In this document: positions 50,373-58,752 of the stretch, piece after piece | Layout of the letters: each line of letters opens with the position of its first letter | Position numbering within the stretch: position 1 is the first letter of the stretch | NCBI RefSeq assembly: GCF_009765785.1 | Contig: NZ_LMUT01000005.1 | Location: 105,955-169,954, forward strand | DNA: 64,000 nucleotides | DNA from: Granulicella sp. L46 | GTDB lineage: Bacteria; Acidobacteriota; Terriglobia; Terriglobales; Acidobacteriaceae | Direction of reading: 5' to 3' | Position numbers and translations under genes: made by a program | The notes under the pieces: model-generated | Told to the model about the DNA's origin: nothing | Databases searched by the model: none | The model's input: only the letters and a program-made list of their open reading frames with translations

Positions 50373-50390
50373 GCTGGCTCGGAGTTTTTT
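50356..50390 (+). terminator. Rho-independent terminator embedded in the 3' end of rbfA
   Basis: The stem CCGAGCCA / TGGCTCGG, with an inner CTC/GAG extension, is followed by AGTTTTTT. Its left arm encodes the last RbfA residues (AEP) and the stop codon lies in the loop. nrnA begins eight bases after the T tract. Confidence 0.85.
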
Positions 50391-50397
50391 GTCTGCT

Positions 50398-51423
50398 ATG
50401 AAAAATAAGGCCTCGATTGCCGCCTTGCTCGAGCTTCTCCGCGAACGCAGCAGCTTCGTGATCAGCTCACACCTCCGTCCGGATGGGGACGCGATCGGCT
50501 CTGCGCTGGGATTGATGCATCTGTTGGAGGTGATGGGTAAGCAAGTCACGGTGTGCTTTGTGGATCCAGTTCCAGCGAACTTTCGGTTTCTTGATGGAAG
50601 CGATCGAGTTGCGAGCACCTTTCCGCCTGTGGATGCGGCGATCTTTCTCGAATGCGATTCGATTGAGCGCAGCAGTATTGATAGGCGCCAGTTTGAGGCG
50701 GCATCGCCGGCGCTGACGATCAACATTGATCATCACCGCAGCGGTCGCGAGTTTGCCAACTTTAACTGGATCGACCAGGAGGCGGCCGCTGTCGGTTGCA
50801 TGATTTACGACCTTGCAATGGCGGCAGGAATTCCGATCAGCCGTTCGATGGCTGAATGCCTTTACGCGGCGATTCTTACTGACACCGGCTCCTTCAACTA
50901 TCCGAGCACGAGTGCTTCTACCTTCGCGATGGCGGAGCATCTGGTGCAGAGTGGGGCCAATCCGAATCGCATAGCCGCGGATGTCTACTTTTCAAACCCG
51001 CCAAGCAAGGTGCGATTGCTTGGCATAGCGCTCAGCAACATCCAGATTGAGGGTGCGGTCTCGTGGAGTCATGTGACGGTGGAGGAGATGGAGCGTGTGG
51101 GTGCGAGCGTGGAGGACTGCGAGGGCGTGGCGAATCATCTGATTGGCATTGTGGGGGTCGAAGCGGCTGCTTTTCTGCGCGAATTGCCCGAGCAGAATCA
51201 ATTCCGGTTGAGTTTGCGAAGCCGGCGAGCGCTGGACGTGTCGGTAATTGCCGAGGCTTTTGGCGGCGGCGGGCATCGCAATGCAAGCGGCTGCAGCATG
51301 GAGGGGACGCTCGCGGAAGTGACTCGCCGCATCGTTGCACACATGCGTGAGGCCTGTTTACCCCTGCGGGACGAAGCTGCATCGATCGACGCTCCTACGC
51401 TGCCGTCGATTCTGTTAGCCTAA
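50398..51423 (+). CDS. nrnA: DHH-family bifunctional oligoribonuclease/PAP phosphatase NrnA
   Basis: The 341-residue protein has the DHH phosphoesterase core: SHLRPDGDAIGSALGLMHLL (about 24-43, with the metal Asp residues), FLECDSIER, INIDHHRSG with the DHH motif, DTGSFNYPST, and a DHHA1 domain with the substrate loop GGGGHRNASGCSM. NrnA degrades nanoRNAs of two to five nucleotides and dephosphorylates 3'-phosphoadenosine 5'-phosphate. ATG at 50398 is chosen; longer frames overlap rbfA. Because of the preceding terminator it may be expressed from readthrough or a promoter of its own. Confidence 0.92.
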   Translation: MKNKASIAALLELLRERSSFVISSHLRPDGDAIGSALGLMHLLEVMGKQVTVCFVDPVPANFRFLDGSDRVASTFPPVDAAIFLECDSIERSSIDRRQFEAASPALTINIDHHRSGREFANFNWIDQEAAAVGCMIYDLAMAAGIPISRSMAECLYAAILTDTGSFNYPSTSASTFAMAEHLVQSGANPNRIAADVYFSNPPSKVRLLGIALSNIQIEGAVSWSHVTVEEMERVGASVEDCEGVANHLIGIVGVEAAAFLRELPEQNQFRLSLRSRRALDVSVIAEAFGGGGHRNASGCSMEGTLAEVTRRIVAHMREACLPLRDEAASIDAPTLPSILLA

Positions 51424-51439
51424 GTTTCGCTTCGCGAAT

Positions 51440-53362
51440 ATGCAGCAGGCGGTTCAAGTAGACCTGCAAGGGCTTCGGCCAAAACGAGTTGCGCTTGCAA
51501 CTGAACTCTCTGATATCACTTTGACGGACCTCCCCCAATCCGCGCTTGCGCCTTCGGACTCAACCGCCGCAGCATCGTCGTCGACGCGGCCAGGCGGCGC
51601 GAACGGCGTCGTGCACTGGATACGTCATACTCATTTGGGCTATACCGCCACAGAGTTCGTTGTTCTGCTGCTGTTTGTTGGCTTCTTCCTCTTTTATGGC
51701 CTGATTCCGATTTTTGGTGGGGATCAGCTGGGGCTGGTGGGAGCGGATGAGCCGCGATATGCGCAGATTGCGCGCGAGATGCTTGCGGCCCATACCGCGA
51801 CATGCGATGCGGTGCACGCGAGTATCCTGCCGAACAGCCTAAGGGCTGCGTCGCTTCGAGCGTCGTACCAATGCCTGATGGGCGGCACGGTAACGCCGAT
51901 ACTGTATGGCAAGCCGTGGCTGGAAAAGCCGGCGCTCTATTACTGGCGGGCGATGGGTTATTATCGCGAGCTTGGCGTTTACGACTGGACGGCGCGTTTG
52001 GCTTCGGCCACGGGAGCGCTGGCTCTCATCATTCTGGCGTTCCTGCATCTTAAGCGCTTCCGGCCAGGGGGGCACCTCGATGCCGCACTCATTATGGTGT
52101 CGGCTATCGCGATGTTCGCGTTCTCGCGCGGCGCTTCGACAGACATGCAGCTGGCAGCGCCTTTTTGTATCGGCATGCTGGGCTGGTATGCGTGGTATGA
52201 GACGGGCAAGAAGTTCTGGCTGTTCGATCTTTATTTTTTTGGCGCCGCGGCCACGCTGGCAAAAGGTCCGGTAGCGCCCTTTCTTGCGCTGTCGATTATT
52301 TGTCTATTTCTGGGTCTGCGCCGTGAGTGGTCGGCCCTGCGCCGAACGATCTGGATTCCGGGAATTGTGCTGTACCTAGTCATGGTATTGCCCTGGTATA
52401 TCGCAGTGCAGCGCCGAAATCCCACGTTTTTAAACGAGTTTTTCTGGAAGCACAATCTAGAGCGTTACACGACCAATCTTTACCATCATCGCCAGCCGTT
52501 TTACTATTATCTGGTCGTGCTCATTCTGGGCATGATGCCGTGGACGGCGCTATCTGTTCGCGCGTTGGTCGACGGCTTGTCCACTTCTTTTGCGGAGTGG
52601 AAGGCTCGCTCCAAACGGCAGCGGTACGTAGGCCACGTTCGCGCCGGCGACGCGTTCCCGGAGTTCCTAGTGCTGTGGGCGCTCTTTCCAATTATTTTCT
52701 TCTCCTTCTCCGATTCCAAGCTTCCTGGCTACATTCTTCCTTCGATGCCGCCGCTGGCGATCCTCACGGGGGATTACCTGTTTCGGATTCGGAGGCAGGG
52801 CATCTCGAACTGGTTGTTGTACACCCATGGGGTGCTGACGGCCGTTCTAACTTTCGTTCTGATCCTTTGCCCGCAGTACATGGTCTACCAACGCTTGATT
52901 CCGGCGGCGGGGATATTGTCCGTGGCGATCGTGCTCGGTATTGCGGCGGGGCTGATGGTTGTCCTGGCGACACGTCATTACGGTGTGCGTATGCTGCGTT
53001 TGGTGACGATGATTCCGCTGGTGATTCTGCTGTATTTTCTGCTGGGCAGAAATGGGCGACTGCTAGATCTCAACTACTCCGCTCGTCCCCTGGCGCGGGA
53101 GATTCAGCAAGCCGATCCGAATGCAACGGTGGTCGCCGAATTCAATGTGCGCCGTGACCTGGTATATGGACTGGCTTTCTATCGCGATCAGCAAATCGTC
53201 AGCTACACCAGCGGGGGGGTTCCTGAAGGTGAACACCTGGTGGTATTTCCTACGCGCGATGAACCCTTGTTAGAGAATTATCTGAAGGGGAGATTTACAC
53301 AGCCACTGCTTCTGTATCAGGCGCAGGGGCTATCGGTGTATAGGGTCTATCCTCGGAGTTAG
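51440..53362 (+). CDS. ArnT-like glycosyltransferase of the PMT/GT39-GT83 superfamily
   Basis: The 640-residue integral membrane protein has about 12 helices after a 60-residue polar N-terminus. The first periplasmic loop carries the signature VGADEPRYAQIAREM with acidic and arginine residues shared by ArnT-type lipid A transferases, and later loops have GKPWLEKPALYYWR and a C-terminal domain with LPGYILPSMPPLAIL. These enzymes move a sugar from a polyprenyl phosphate carrier to lipid or protein on the periplasmic side. The acceptor here is unknown. It starts 16 bases after nrnA, so co-transcription is likely. Confidence 0.88.
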   Translation: MQQAVQVDLQGLRPKRVALATELSDITLTDLPQSALAPSDSTAAASSSTRPGGANGVVHWIRHTHLGYTATEFVVLLLFVGFFLFYGLIPIFGGDQLGLVGADEPRYAQIAREMLAAHTATCDAVHASILPNSLRAASLRASYQCLMGGTVTPILYGKPWLEKPALYYWRAMGYYRELGVYDWTARLASATGALALIILAFLHLKRFRPGGHLDAALIMVSAIAMFAFSRGASTDMQLAAPFCIGMLGWYAWYETGKKFWLFDLYFFGAAATLAKGPVAPFLALSIICLFLGLRREWSALRRTIWIPGIVLYLVMVLPWYIAVQRRNPTFLNEFFWKHNLERYTTNLYHHRQPFYYYLVVLILGMMPWTALSVRALVDGLSTSFAEWKARSKRQRYVGHVRAGDAFPEFLVLWALFPIIFFSFSDSKLPGYILPSMPPLAILTGDYLFRIRRQGISNWLLYTHGVLTAVLTFVLILCPQYMVYQRLIPAAGILSVAIVLGIAAGLMVVLATRHYGVRMLRLVTMIPLVILLYFLLGRNGRLLDLNYSARPLAREIQQADPNATVVAEFNVRRDLVYGLAFYRDQQIVSYTSGGVPEGEHLVVFPTRDEPLLENYLKGRFTQPLLLYQAQGLSVYRVYPRS

Positions 53363-53383
53363 GAAGTTAGAGGTCGAGCGCAG

Positions 53384-54466
53384 TTGAGCCAAACGCTGAG
53401 TCACTTCGCGCAACTCGAGATACTGGACCTTCGCCACTTCTCAGCGGCGCAGTTGAGGCCGTTACTGCGCGACGAGGCTGAGCGCTGGCAGCGGCGGTTG
53501 CACTGGGACTATGGCCGCGCCTCGAACATGCTGCTGGATTACCTGGATAGCCGAATTCTTCCGGGCTTTGTTGCGCTCCAGGCGGGAAACATCGTCGGCT
53601 ACGCCTTCTGCGTCTGCGAGGGAGCGAAGGCCGTGATTGGGGACGTCTACGCGTTCGGCGAGACCGAGTCCACGGAGAACCCGATCTGCGATACGCTTTT
53701 GCATCATCTGCTGGAGCTGGTGCAGGCTACGCCGGGAGTTGATCGTATCGAGTCGCAGCTGCTGATGTTTCCGGATGGGGCGCTCTGTGAGACGTTTCAG
53801 GCGCGCGGATTTGTGAGCTTCCCGCGGTGTTTTATGCTGCGCGACCTAGAAGCTCATCCATCGCGCATGGATACCGATCTCGCTTCGCTGCATCCTGGCA
53901 GGAGTCTGGTTCTACAAGCCTGGCAGCCGGAGTTTTACGAGGGAACCGCGCAGCTGATCCATCGTTGCTATGCCAACCATATGGATGCAGGCATCAACGA
54001 CCAGTATCGTACGCTGCACGGGGCGCAGCGGTTTCTGCACAACATTATCCGATTTCCCGGCTGCGGTGTGTTCGATCCGGAGAACTCCTGGGTGCTGCGG
54101 GACGCCGCAGCGTTGGCACACAGCAATGGCGGCAATGACACCACCCAACGGACTGCCCCCATCGAGGCGGTACTGCTTTGCTCCAAGGTGCGCAGCGATG
54201 TCGACCACATCACGCAAATTTGCATTACGCCGTCTCTGCGCAGTCATGGACTCGGTCAGATGATGCTGGAGCACTGTGCGCGTGAGGGTGCGAAGCGTGG
54301 GGTTCGTCAACTCTCGCTTACGGTGACAGAGGCTAACCTGCCAGCGCGCCATTTGTACGAGCGCAACGGATTTATAACCCTGCATCGGTTCGAAGCGATG
54401 GTCCGCGACACAAATGCGCCAGAGGGATCGTTTCGCTCGGAGTTCTCAAGCTTTAAGGCAAACTAG
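53384..54466 (+). CDS. GNAT-family N-acetyltransferase (two-domain)
   Basis: The 360-residue protein appears to hold two GNAT-like halves. The N-terminal half (about 15-165, with GYAFCVCEGAKAVIGDVYAF) is degenerate. The C-terminal half (about 185-345) has the acetyl-CoA motif ICITPSLRSHGLGQMMLEHC with the RxxGxG-like loop and the late motif LTVTEANLPARHLYERNGF. The substrate is not known. TTG at 53384 with AGAGG upstream is the apparent start; no ATG lies nearby. It lies 21 bases after the ArnT-like gene and converges on guaB. Confidence 0.82.
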   Translation: MSQTLSHFAQLEILDLRHFSAAQLRPLLRDEAERWQRRLHWDYGRASNMLLDYLDSRILPGFVALQAGNIVGYAFCVCEGAKAVIGDVYAFGETESTENPICDTLLHHLLELVQATPGVDRIESQLLMFPDGALCETFQARGFVSFPRCFMLRDLEAHPSRMDTDLASLHPGRSLVLQAWQPEFYEGTAQLIHRCYANHMDAGINDQYRTLHGAQRFLHNIIRFPGCGVFDPENSWVLRDAAALAHSNGGNDTTQRTAPIEAVLLCSKVRSDVDHITQICITPSLRSHGLGQMMLEHCAREGAKRGVRQLSLTVTEANLPARHLYERNGFITLHRFEAMVRDTNAPEGSFRSEFSSFKAN

Positions 54467-54479
54467 GTCTTGGAGAGGG

Positions 54480-56003
54480 CTATTCCACGTGGTAGTTGGG
54501 AGCCTCACGCGTGATGACGACGTCATGGACGTGGCTTTCGCGGAGGCCGGCGCCGGAGATGCGAACGAACTTCGCCTTCTCCTGGAGATCCTCGATGGTT
54601 GCGCAGCCGAGGTAGCCCATGCCGGAGCGGAGGCCGCCGACCAGCTGGTAGACCATCGCCTCGAGCGGTCCGCGGTGCGGTACGCGTCCTTCGATGCCTT
54701 CGGGGACGAACTTGGCAAGGCGATTGCCGCTCTCTTCTCGCGCGGTGATGGAGGGGCGGTCGCCGGATGAGAATTCGTCGATGTCGGCCTTGCTCTGGAA
54801 GTAGCGTTCACCGCCACCCTGGGCCATAGCGCTCAGGCTGCCCATGCCGCGATAGGTTTTGAAGCTGCGGCCCTGATAGAGGATGGTCTCGCCGGGGCTT
54901 TCATCCACGCCTGCGAAGAGCGATCCCATCATGCAGACGCTGGCGCCTGCGGCGATGGCCTTGGTAATGTCGCCCGAGTACTTGATGCCGCCGTCGGCGA
55001 TGATGGAGATGCCGCGTGATTTTGCGGCGCGATAGGACTCGGCGATAGCGGTGATCTGCGGCATACCGGCGCCGGTAACCATGCGCGTGGTGCAGATGGA
55101 GCCGGGGCCGATGCCGACTTTGACTGCGTCGGCACCGGCGTCGATGAGGGCCATGGTGCCTTCGTAGGTGGCCACGTTACCGGCGAGGAGATCAACTTCG
55201 GGGAAGCGCTTCTTGCATTCGGCAACAGCTTCGAGGACGCGGGTGGAATGGCCGTGCGAGGAGTCGATGGCGAGGGCGTCGACGCGGTACTTGACGAGCT
55301 CTGCGGCGCGTTCAAGGAAGTCGCCTGTGGCTCCGATCGCACCGGCGACGCGCAGGCGACCCTGCTCGTCCTTGCTGGCGTTGGGGTATTTCAATTTCTT
55401 CTGGATGTCTTTTACGGTGATCAGGCCCTTGAGTTCGTAGTCGTCATTGACGACGAGGAGCTTTTCGACGCGATGCTGGTGGAGGATGTGCTCGGCTTGT
55501 TCGAGGGTCGTGCCGACGGGAACGGTGATGAGGTCGGTCTTGGTCATCACGTCGCTGATGGGAATGTCGGTGCGCGAGACGAAGCGCAGATCGCGGTTGG
55601 TGAGGATGCCGACGAGCTTGCCTTTTTTGGTGACGGGCACGCCGGAGATCTTGAAGCGGCGCATGACTTCGAGCGCGTCGGAGATGGGGCGCTCGGGCTC
55701 GATGGTGACGGGGTCGACGATCATGCCGCTCTCGGAGCGCTTGACCTTGTCGATCTCGCCGGCCTGCTGTTCGATGGTCAGGTTGCGGTGGACGACGCCG
55801 AGACCACCCTGCTGGGCCATGGCGATGGCCAGACGCGATTCGGTCACGGTATCCATGGCAGCCGACATCAGCGGGGTAGCCAGTACTATTTTCTTAGTCA
55901 GCCGGGTCTGGGTGCTTGTCTGGGTGGGCACTACGTCAGAGTAGGCTGGAACCAGCAACACGTCGTCGAACGTGAGCGCTTCGGGGATTTGAGTAGGGAT
56001 CAT
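54480..56003 (-). CDS. guaB: Inosine-5'-monophosphate dehydrogenase
   Basis: GuaB oxidises IMP to XMP with NAD, the committed step to GMP. The 507-residue protein has the catalytic barrel start [17 protein letters not shown], two CBS domains inserted at about 95-205, the IMP/catalytic loop [17 protein letters not shown] with Cys304, the GMGSLSAM flap region and the C-terminal [13 protein letters not shown]. The CBS pair usually binds adenine nucleotides for regulation. It is the only minus-strand gene among the plus-strand translation genes here and shares a divergent promoter region with rimP. Confidence 0.96.
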   Translation of the reverse strand: MIPTQIPEALTFDDVLLVPAYSDVVPTQTSTQTRLTKKIVLATPLMSAAMDTVTESRLAIAMAQQGGLGVVHRNLTIEQQAGEIDKVKRSESGMIVDPVTIEPERPISDALEVMRRFKISGVPVTKKGKLVGILTNRDLRFVSRTDIPISDVMTKTDLITVPVGTTLEQAEHILHQHRVEKLLVVNDDYELKGLITVKDIQKKLKYPNASKDEQGRLRVAGAIGATGDFLERAAELVKYRVDALAIDSSHGHSTRVLEAVAECKKRFPEVDLLAGNVATYEGTMALIDAGADAVKVGIGPGSICTTRMVTGAGMPQITAIAESYRAAKSRGISIIADGGIKYSGDITKAIAAGASVCMMGSLFAGVDESPGETILYQGRSFKTYRGMGSLSAMAQGGGERYFQSKADIDEFSSGDRPSITAREESGNRLAKFVPEGIEGRVPHRGPLEAMVYQLVGGLRSGMGYLGCATIEDLQEKAKFVRISGAGLRESHVHDVVITREAPNYHVE

Positions 56004-56035
56004 ACTTCTCTATTGTTGCACTGGAGAGGCCAGAG

Positions 56036-56064
56036 TTGAACTTTCGGTGGACTTGGCCTAAAAT
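56036..56064 (+). promoter_or_regulatory. Predicted sigma70 promoter of the rimP-nusA-infB operon
   Basis: TTGAAC and TAAAAT are separated by exactly 17 bases. Transcription would start near 56071, giving a leader of about 190 bases before rimP. Confidence 0.7.
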
Positions 56065-56071
56065 TCCCTAA

Positions 56072-56263
56072 GCAGACGAATTTGTTCTGCCGCTGAAAGC
56101 AGCCGTCTGGCAAACGGTCGGTATCCGTGAGTACACCGGAAAAGTGGCGGAAGAGAGGAGTGGGCGAGAGCCCACTTTTTGTTTGCTTTAAACACAGGTT
56201 GGCGGACGGTGAAAGCACCCGCTCAACCCAAGCACGACAAGACGGGAAGTTGCCGTAAGCACT
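56072..56263 (+). ncRNA. rimP leader region with attenuator hairpin
   Basis: The long 5' leader of rimP contains near its middle GTGGGC-GAGA-GCCCAC followed by TTTTTG (56160-56181), an intrinsic-terminator shape. This arrangement corresponds to the known rimP-leader attenuator class proposed from comparative analysis of premature terminators upstream of rimP. The region before it (56085-56150) can form alternative pairings, for example CCGTCTGGCAAACGG. The signal sensed is unknown; autoregulation by operon proteins such as NusA is a reasonable guess. Confidence 0.65.
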
Positions 56264-56845
56264 ATGGCTTTGCAGATGGAGACAATTCGCGCCACGGCTG
56301 ACCGCGTTGCGGCCTCGCACCAGCTCGACCTGGTGGACCTGGAGTTCACGGGCGGGGCGAAGCATCGGATACTGCGGGTGTTTCTGGAGAAGAATGCAGA
56401 GGCGCGTGCCAAGTTTGCGGCGGAGGCAGCATCCAATGAGGAAGCAGGCCTTCCCAAGGGTGTTCCGGTTGAAACGCTTTCTGGGGTAACCCATGAAGAT
56501 TGTGCGAATTTTGCTCGCGACTTCGGAACCGTGCTGGATGTGGAAGATCTCATCCCTGGTTCGGAGTACACGCTGGAGGTGAGTTCTCCGGGGCTGGAGC
56601 GAAAGCTGCTGAAGGCTGTCGATTACGAGCGCTTTCGGGGCAGCCTGGCGAAGGTACAGACGTTTACAGCGATCGACAACAATCGCCATTTCACGGGCAG
56701 GTTGACGGCGTTTGATGGGAAGACGATTATGCTCGATCTTTCTGCGGTGAAGCAGAAGGGGAAGGCAAAGAAGACACAGACGGCGCAGACGGTCGAGATA
56801 CCGCTGGCAAATGTGGAGAAGGCGAACCTGGTGGCGGAGATTTAG
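56264..56845 (+). CDS. rimP: Ribosome maturation factor RimP
   Basis: The 193-residue protein has the N-terminal RimP domain (TADRVAASHQLDLVDLEFT, HRILRVFLEK, VTHEDCANFARDFGTVLD, and the signature YTLEVSSPGLERKL) and a C-terminal SH3-like domain ending in IPLANVEKANLVAEI. It is needed for 30S subunit maturation. A Lys-rich insertion (about 168-178) lies in the C-terminal domain. It is first in the operon with nusA and infB. Confidence 0.94.
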   Translation: MALQMETIRATADRVAASHQLDLVDLEFTGGAKHRILRVFLEKNAEARAKFAAEAASNEEAGLPKGVPVETLSGVTHEDCANFARDFGTVLDVEDLIPGSEYTLEVSSPGLERKLLKAVDYERFRGSLAKVQTFTAIDNNRHFTGRLTAFDGKTIMLDLSAVKQKGKAKKTQTAQTVEIPLANVEKANLVAEI

Positions 56846-56912
56846 GCAAGGTTTCAGACGGTAAGGAAATTGAATCATCGGCGGTAGATCGCCGAAAGAA
56901 GTGAGAGACGAC

Positions 56913-58550
56913 ATGGCAAGTGCTCTGTATCAGTCGATTGAGATTTTGGGACGCGAGAAGGGGATTGACCCTGAGATCGTGGTGAACGCGGTTGAAGACG
57001 CTATCGCGCTCGCGACCCGCAAGTACTACAAGACGGTCGAGAACATGCGCGGCGAGATGGACCGCGAGACCGGCGAGATTCGTGCGTACGTGTACAAGAC
57101 CGTGGTGGAGACGCCGGAGCTGGTCGAGGACCCGGACAACCAGCTGACGTTGGAACAGGCTCGCGAGCTGGCGCCTGAGGTTGAAGTAGGCGGAGAGTTG
57201 CGCTTCTATAAGGACACCACACCGCTGGGACGCATTGCCGCGCAGATGGCCAAGCAGGTCATCTTCCAGAAAGTTCGCGAGGCCGAGCGCGATACCGTGT
57301 TCAACGAGTATGCGCATCGTGCGGGTGAGATTCTGACGGCGACGGTCAAGCGGCTGGAGCCGATGGATGTGATCTTCGACCTGGGTAAGACCGAGGCGCG
57401 GATGCCGAAGCGTGAGCAGTCGCGGCTGGAGCAGTTTGCCGTTGGTGAGCGGGTGCGCGTGGTATTGCTGCGCGTTGATCGCGCGGCCAAAGGTCCCCAG
57501 GTGATCGTGTCGCGCGCGGCGCCGGCGCTGGTGCAGTCGCTGTTCCAGTCCGAAGTGCCCGAAATCTACGACGGCACGGTGACGATTCGCGCTATCGCCC
57601 GCGAGGCAGGGGAGCGCAGCAAGATTGCGGTGATGAGCCGCGATAAGGATGTTGATCCGGTTGGCGCGTGCGTTGGCATGAAGGGCATGCGCGTGCAGTC
57701 GATTATCCGCGAGTTGCGCGGCGAGAAGATCGACATCATTGAGTACTCGGACGAGATCACGACGTTTGCCGAGAAGGCGCTGCAGCCGGCGAAGGTCTCG
57801 CGCGTTTCGATTACGGATCTTGCGGAGAAGCAGCTCGAGGTCATCGTCGATGACACGCAGCTATCGCTGGCGATTGGCAAGAAGGGGCAGAATGTTCGCC
57901 TGGCGGCGAAACTGCTGCAGTGGAAGATCGACATTAAGAGCGAAGAAGAGAAGCGGCAGGAGGTCGAGCAGCAGATGCAGGCCATGGGCGGCGGACCTTC
58001 GACGCCGATTGAGCAGGTTGTCGAGCTGGGCGATTCTGTGATGGAGAAGCTGATTGCGGCCGGTATTACGACCGTCGAGGCGCTTGCCGATATGACCGCC
58101 GAAGAGCTCAGCGAGATCCCGGGCATTGGTGAGAAGACGGTCGAGAAGATTGCCGTCGCCGTTCGCCACTACTTCGGACAGTATGAAGAGGGTGAGGAGC
58201 GTCCGGTTCCGGTGCCTTCTGAGCCGGCTCTTGTAGAGGGCGAAGAAGCCATTGCCGCGGCGGCTGCATCCGATGAGGCGGGAGACGAGGTACATTCCAT
58301 GACCAATACGCCGGAAGAGATTCTTGCTGGGCAGGCAGCCGATGTGGGCTCAGCGGAAGAAGTCAGTGAGTTTTCAGCCGAGGATATCGCGGAGGCCGAG
58401 GATGAGTCTTCGGATATCGACGCGAATGACGATAACGACGCTCGCGAAGCGGGCATTGAACTGGATAACGACACCGTAGACGAACTGGTCGATCAGGCCC
58501 AGGAAGTCTCGGATGAAGGAATCGACGACGGCGAGCGCGACCGTGATTAG
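56913..58550 (+). CDS. nusA: Transcription termination/antitermination factor NusA
   Basis: The 545-residue protein has the N-terminal polymerase-binding domain (about 1-130), an S1 domain (about 135-200, GEILTATVKRLEPMDVIFDL), two KH domains (about 205-345, with DPVGACVGMKGMRVQSIIRE and LAIGKKGQNVRLAAKL), and a helix-hairpin-helix segment near 395-420 (LSEIPGIGEKTVEKI). The last 120 residues are a strongly acidic Glu/Asp/Ala tail. NusA binds RNA polymerase and modulates pausing and termination. It follows rimP by 67 bases. Confidence 0.95.
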   Translation: MASALYQSIEILGREKGIDPEIVVNAVEDAIALATRKYYKTVENMRGEMDRETGEIRAYVYKTVVETPELVEDPDNQLTLEQARELAPEVEVGGELRFYKDTTPLGRIAAQMAKQVIFQKVREAERDTVFNEYAHRAGEILTATVKRLEPMDVIFDLGKTEARMPKREQSRLEQFAVGERVRVVLLRVDRAAKGPQVIVSRAAPALVQSLFQSEVPEIYDGTVTIRAIAREAGERSKIAVMSRDKDVDPVGACVGMKGMRVQSIIRELRGEKIDIIEYSDEITTFAEKALQPAKVSRVSITDLAEKQLEVIVDDTQLSLAIGKKGQNVRLAAKLLQWKIDIKSEEEKRQEVEQQMQAMGGGPSTPIEQVVELGDSVMEKLIAAGITTVEALADMTAEELSEIPGIGEKTVEKIAVAVRHYFGQYEEGEERPVPVPSEPALVEGEEAIAAAAASDEAGDEVHSMTNTPEEILAGQAADVGSAEEVSEFSAEDIAEAEDESSDIDANDDNDAREAGIELDNDTVDELVDQAQEVSDEGIDDGERDRD

Positions 58551-58752
58551 TGCGGGCGCGTTCGGCGGAGTTTTTGGCCGTATTTCGAAAATCGCTGTAA
58601 AACCCAGCCAAACGGCTGAAAAGTTAACAGATTCAAGGGATAATAGCCTTGAACGAACTCCACCTTCGATTGAGGCTGATATGAACAGCTAAGTGCGCAG
58701 TGGAACTGAAAAGGGCCGAGCGGGTGACCGCCAGCCCCTACAAAAGGGATAG
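58551..58752 (+). other. Long untranslated gap before infB
   Basis: The 202-base gap between nusA and infB holds no open frame. In many bacteria a small ylxR gene lies here; none is seen. The sequence contains several short inverted segments (for example CCAGCC...GGCTG around 58602-58616), but no clear terminator with a T tract and no strong promoter. Confidence 0.45.

Noticed and set aside
58551-58752. Possible internal promoter (TTGAAC at 58649) for infB
   Set aside because: No acceptable -10 element lies 16-18 bases downstream, so the region is described only as an untranslated gap.
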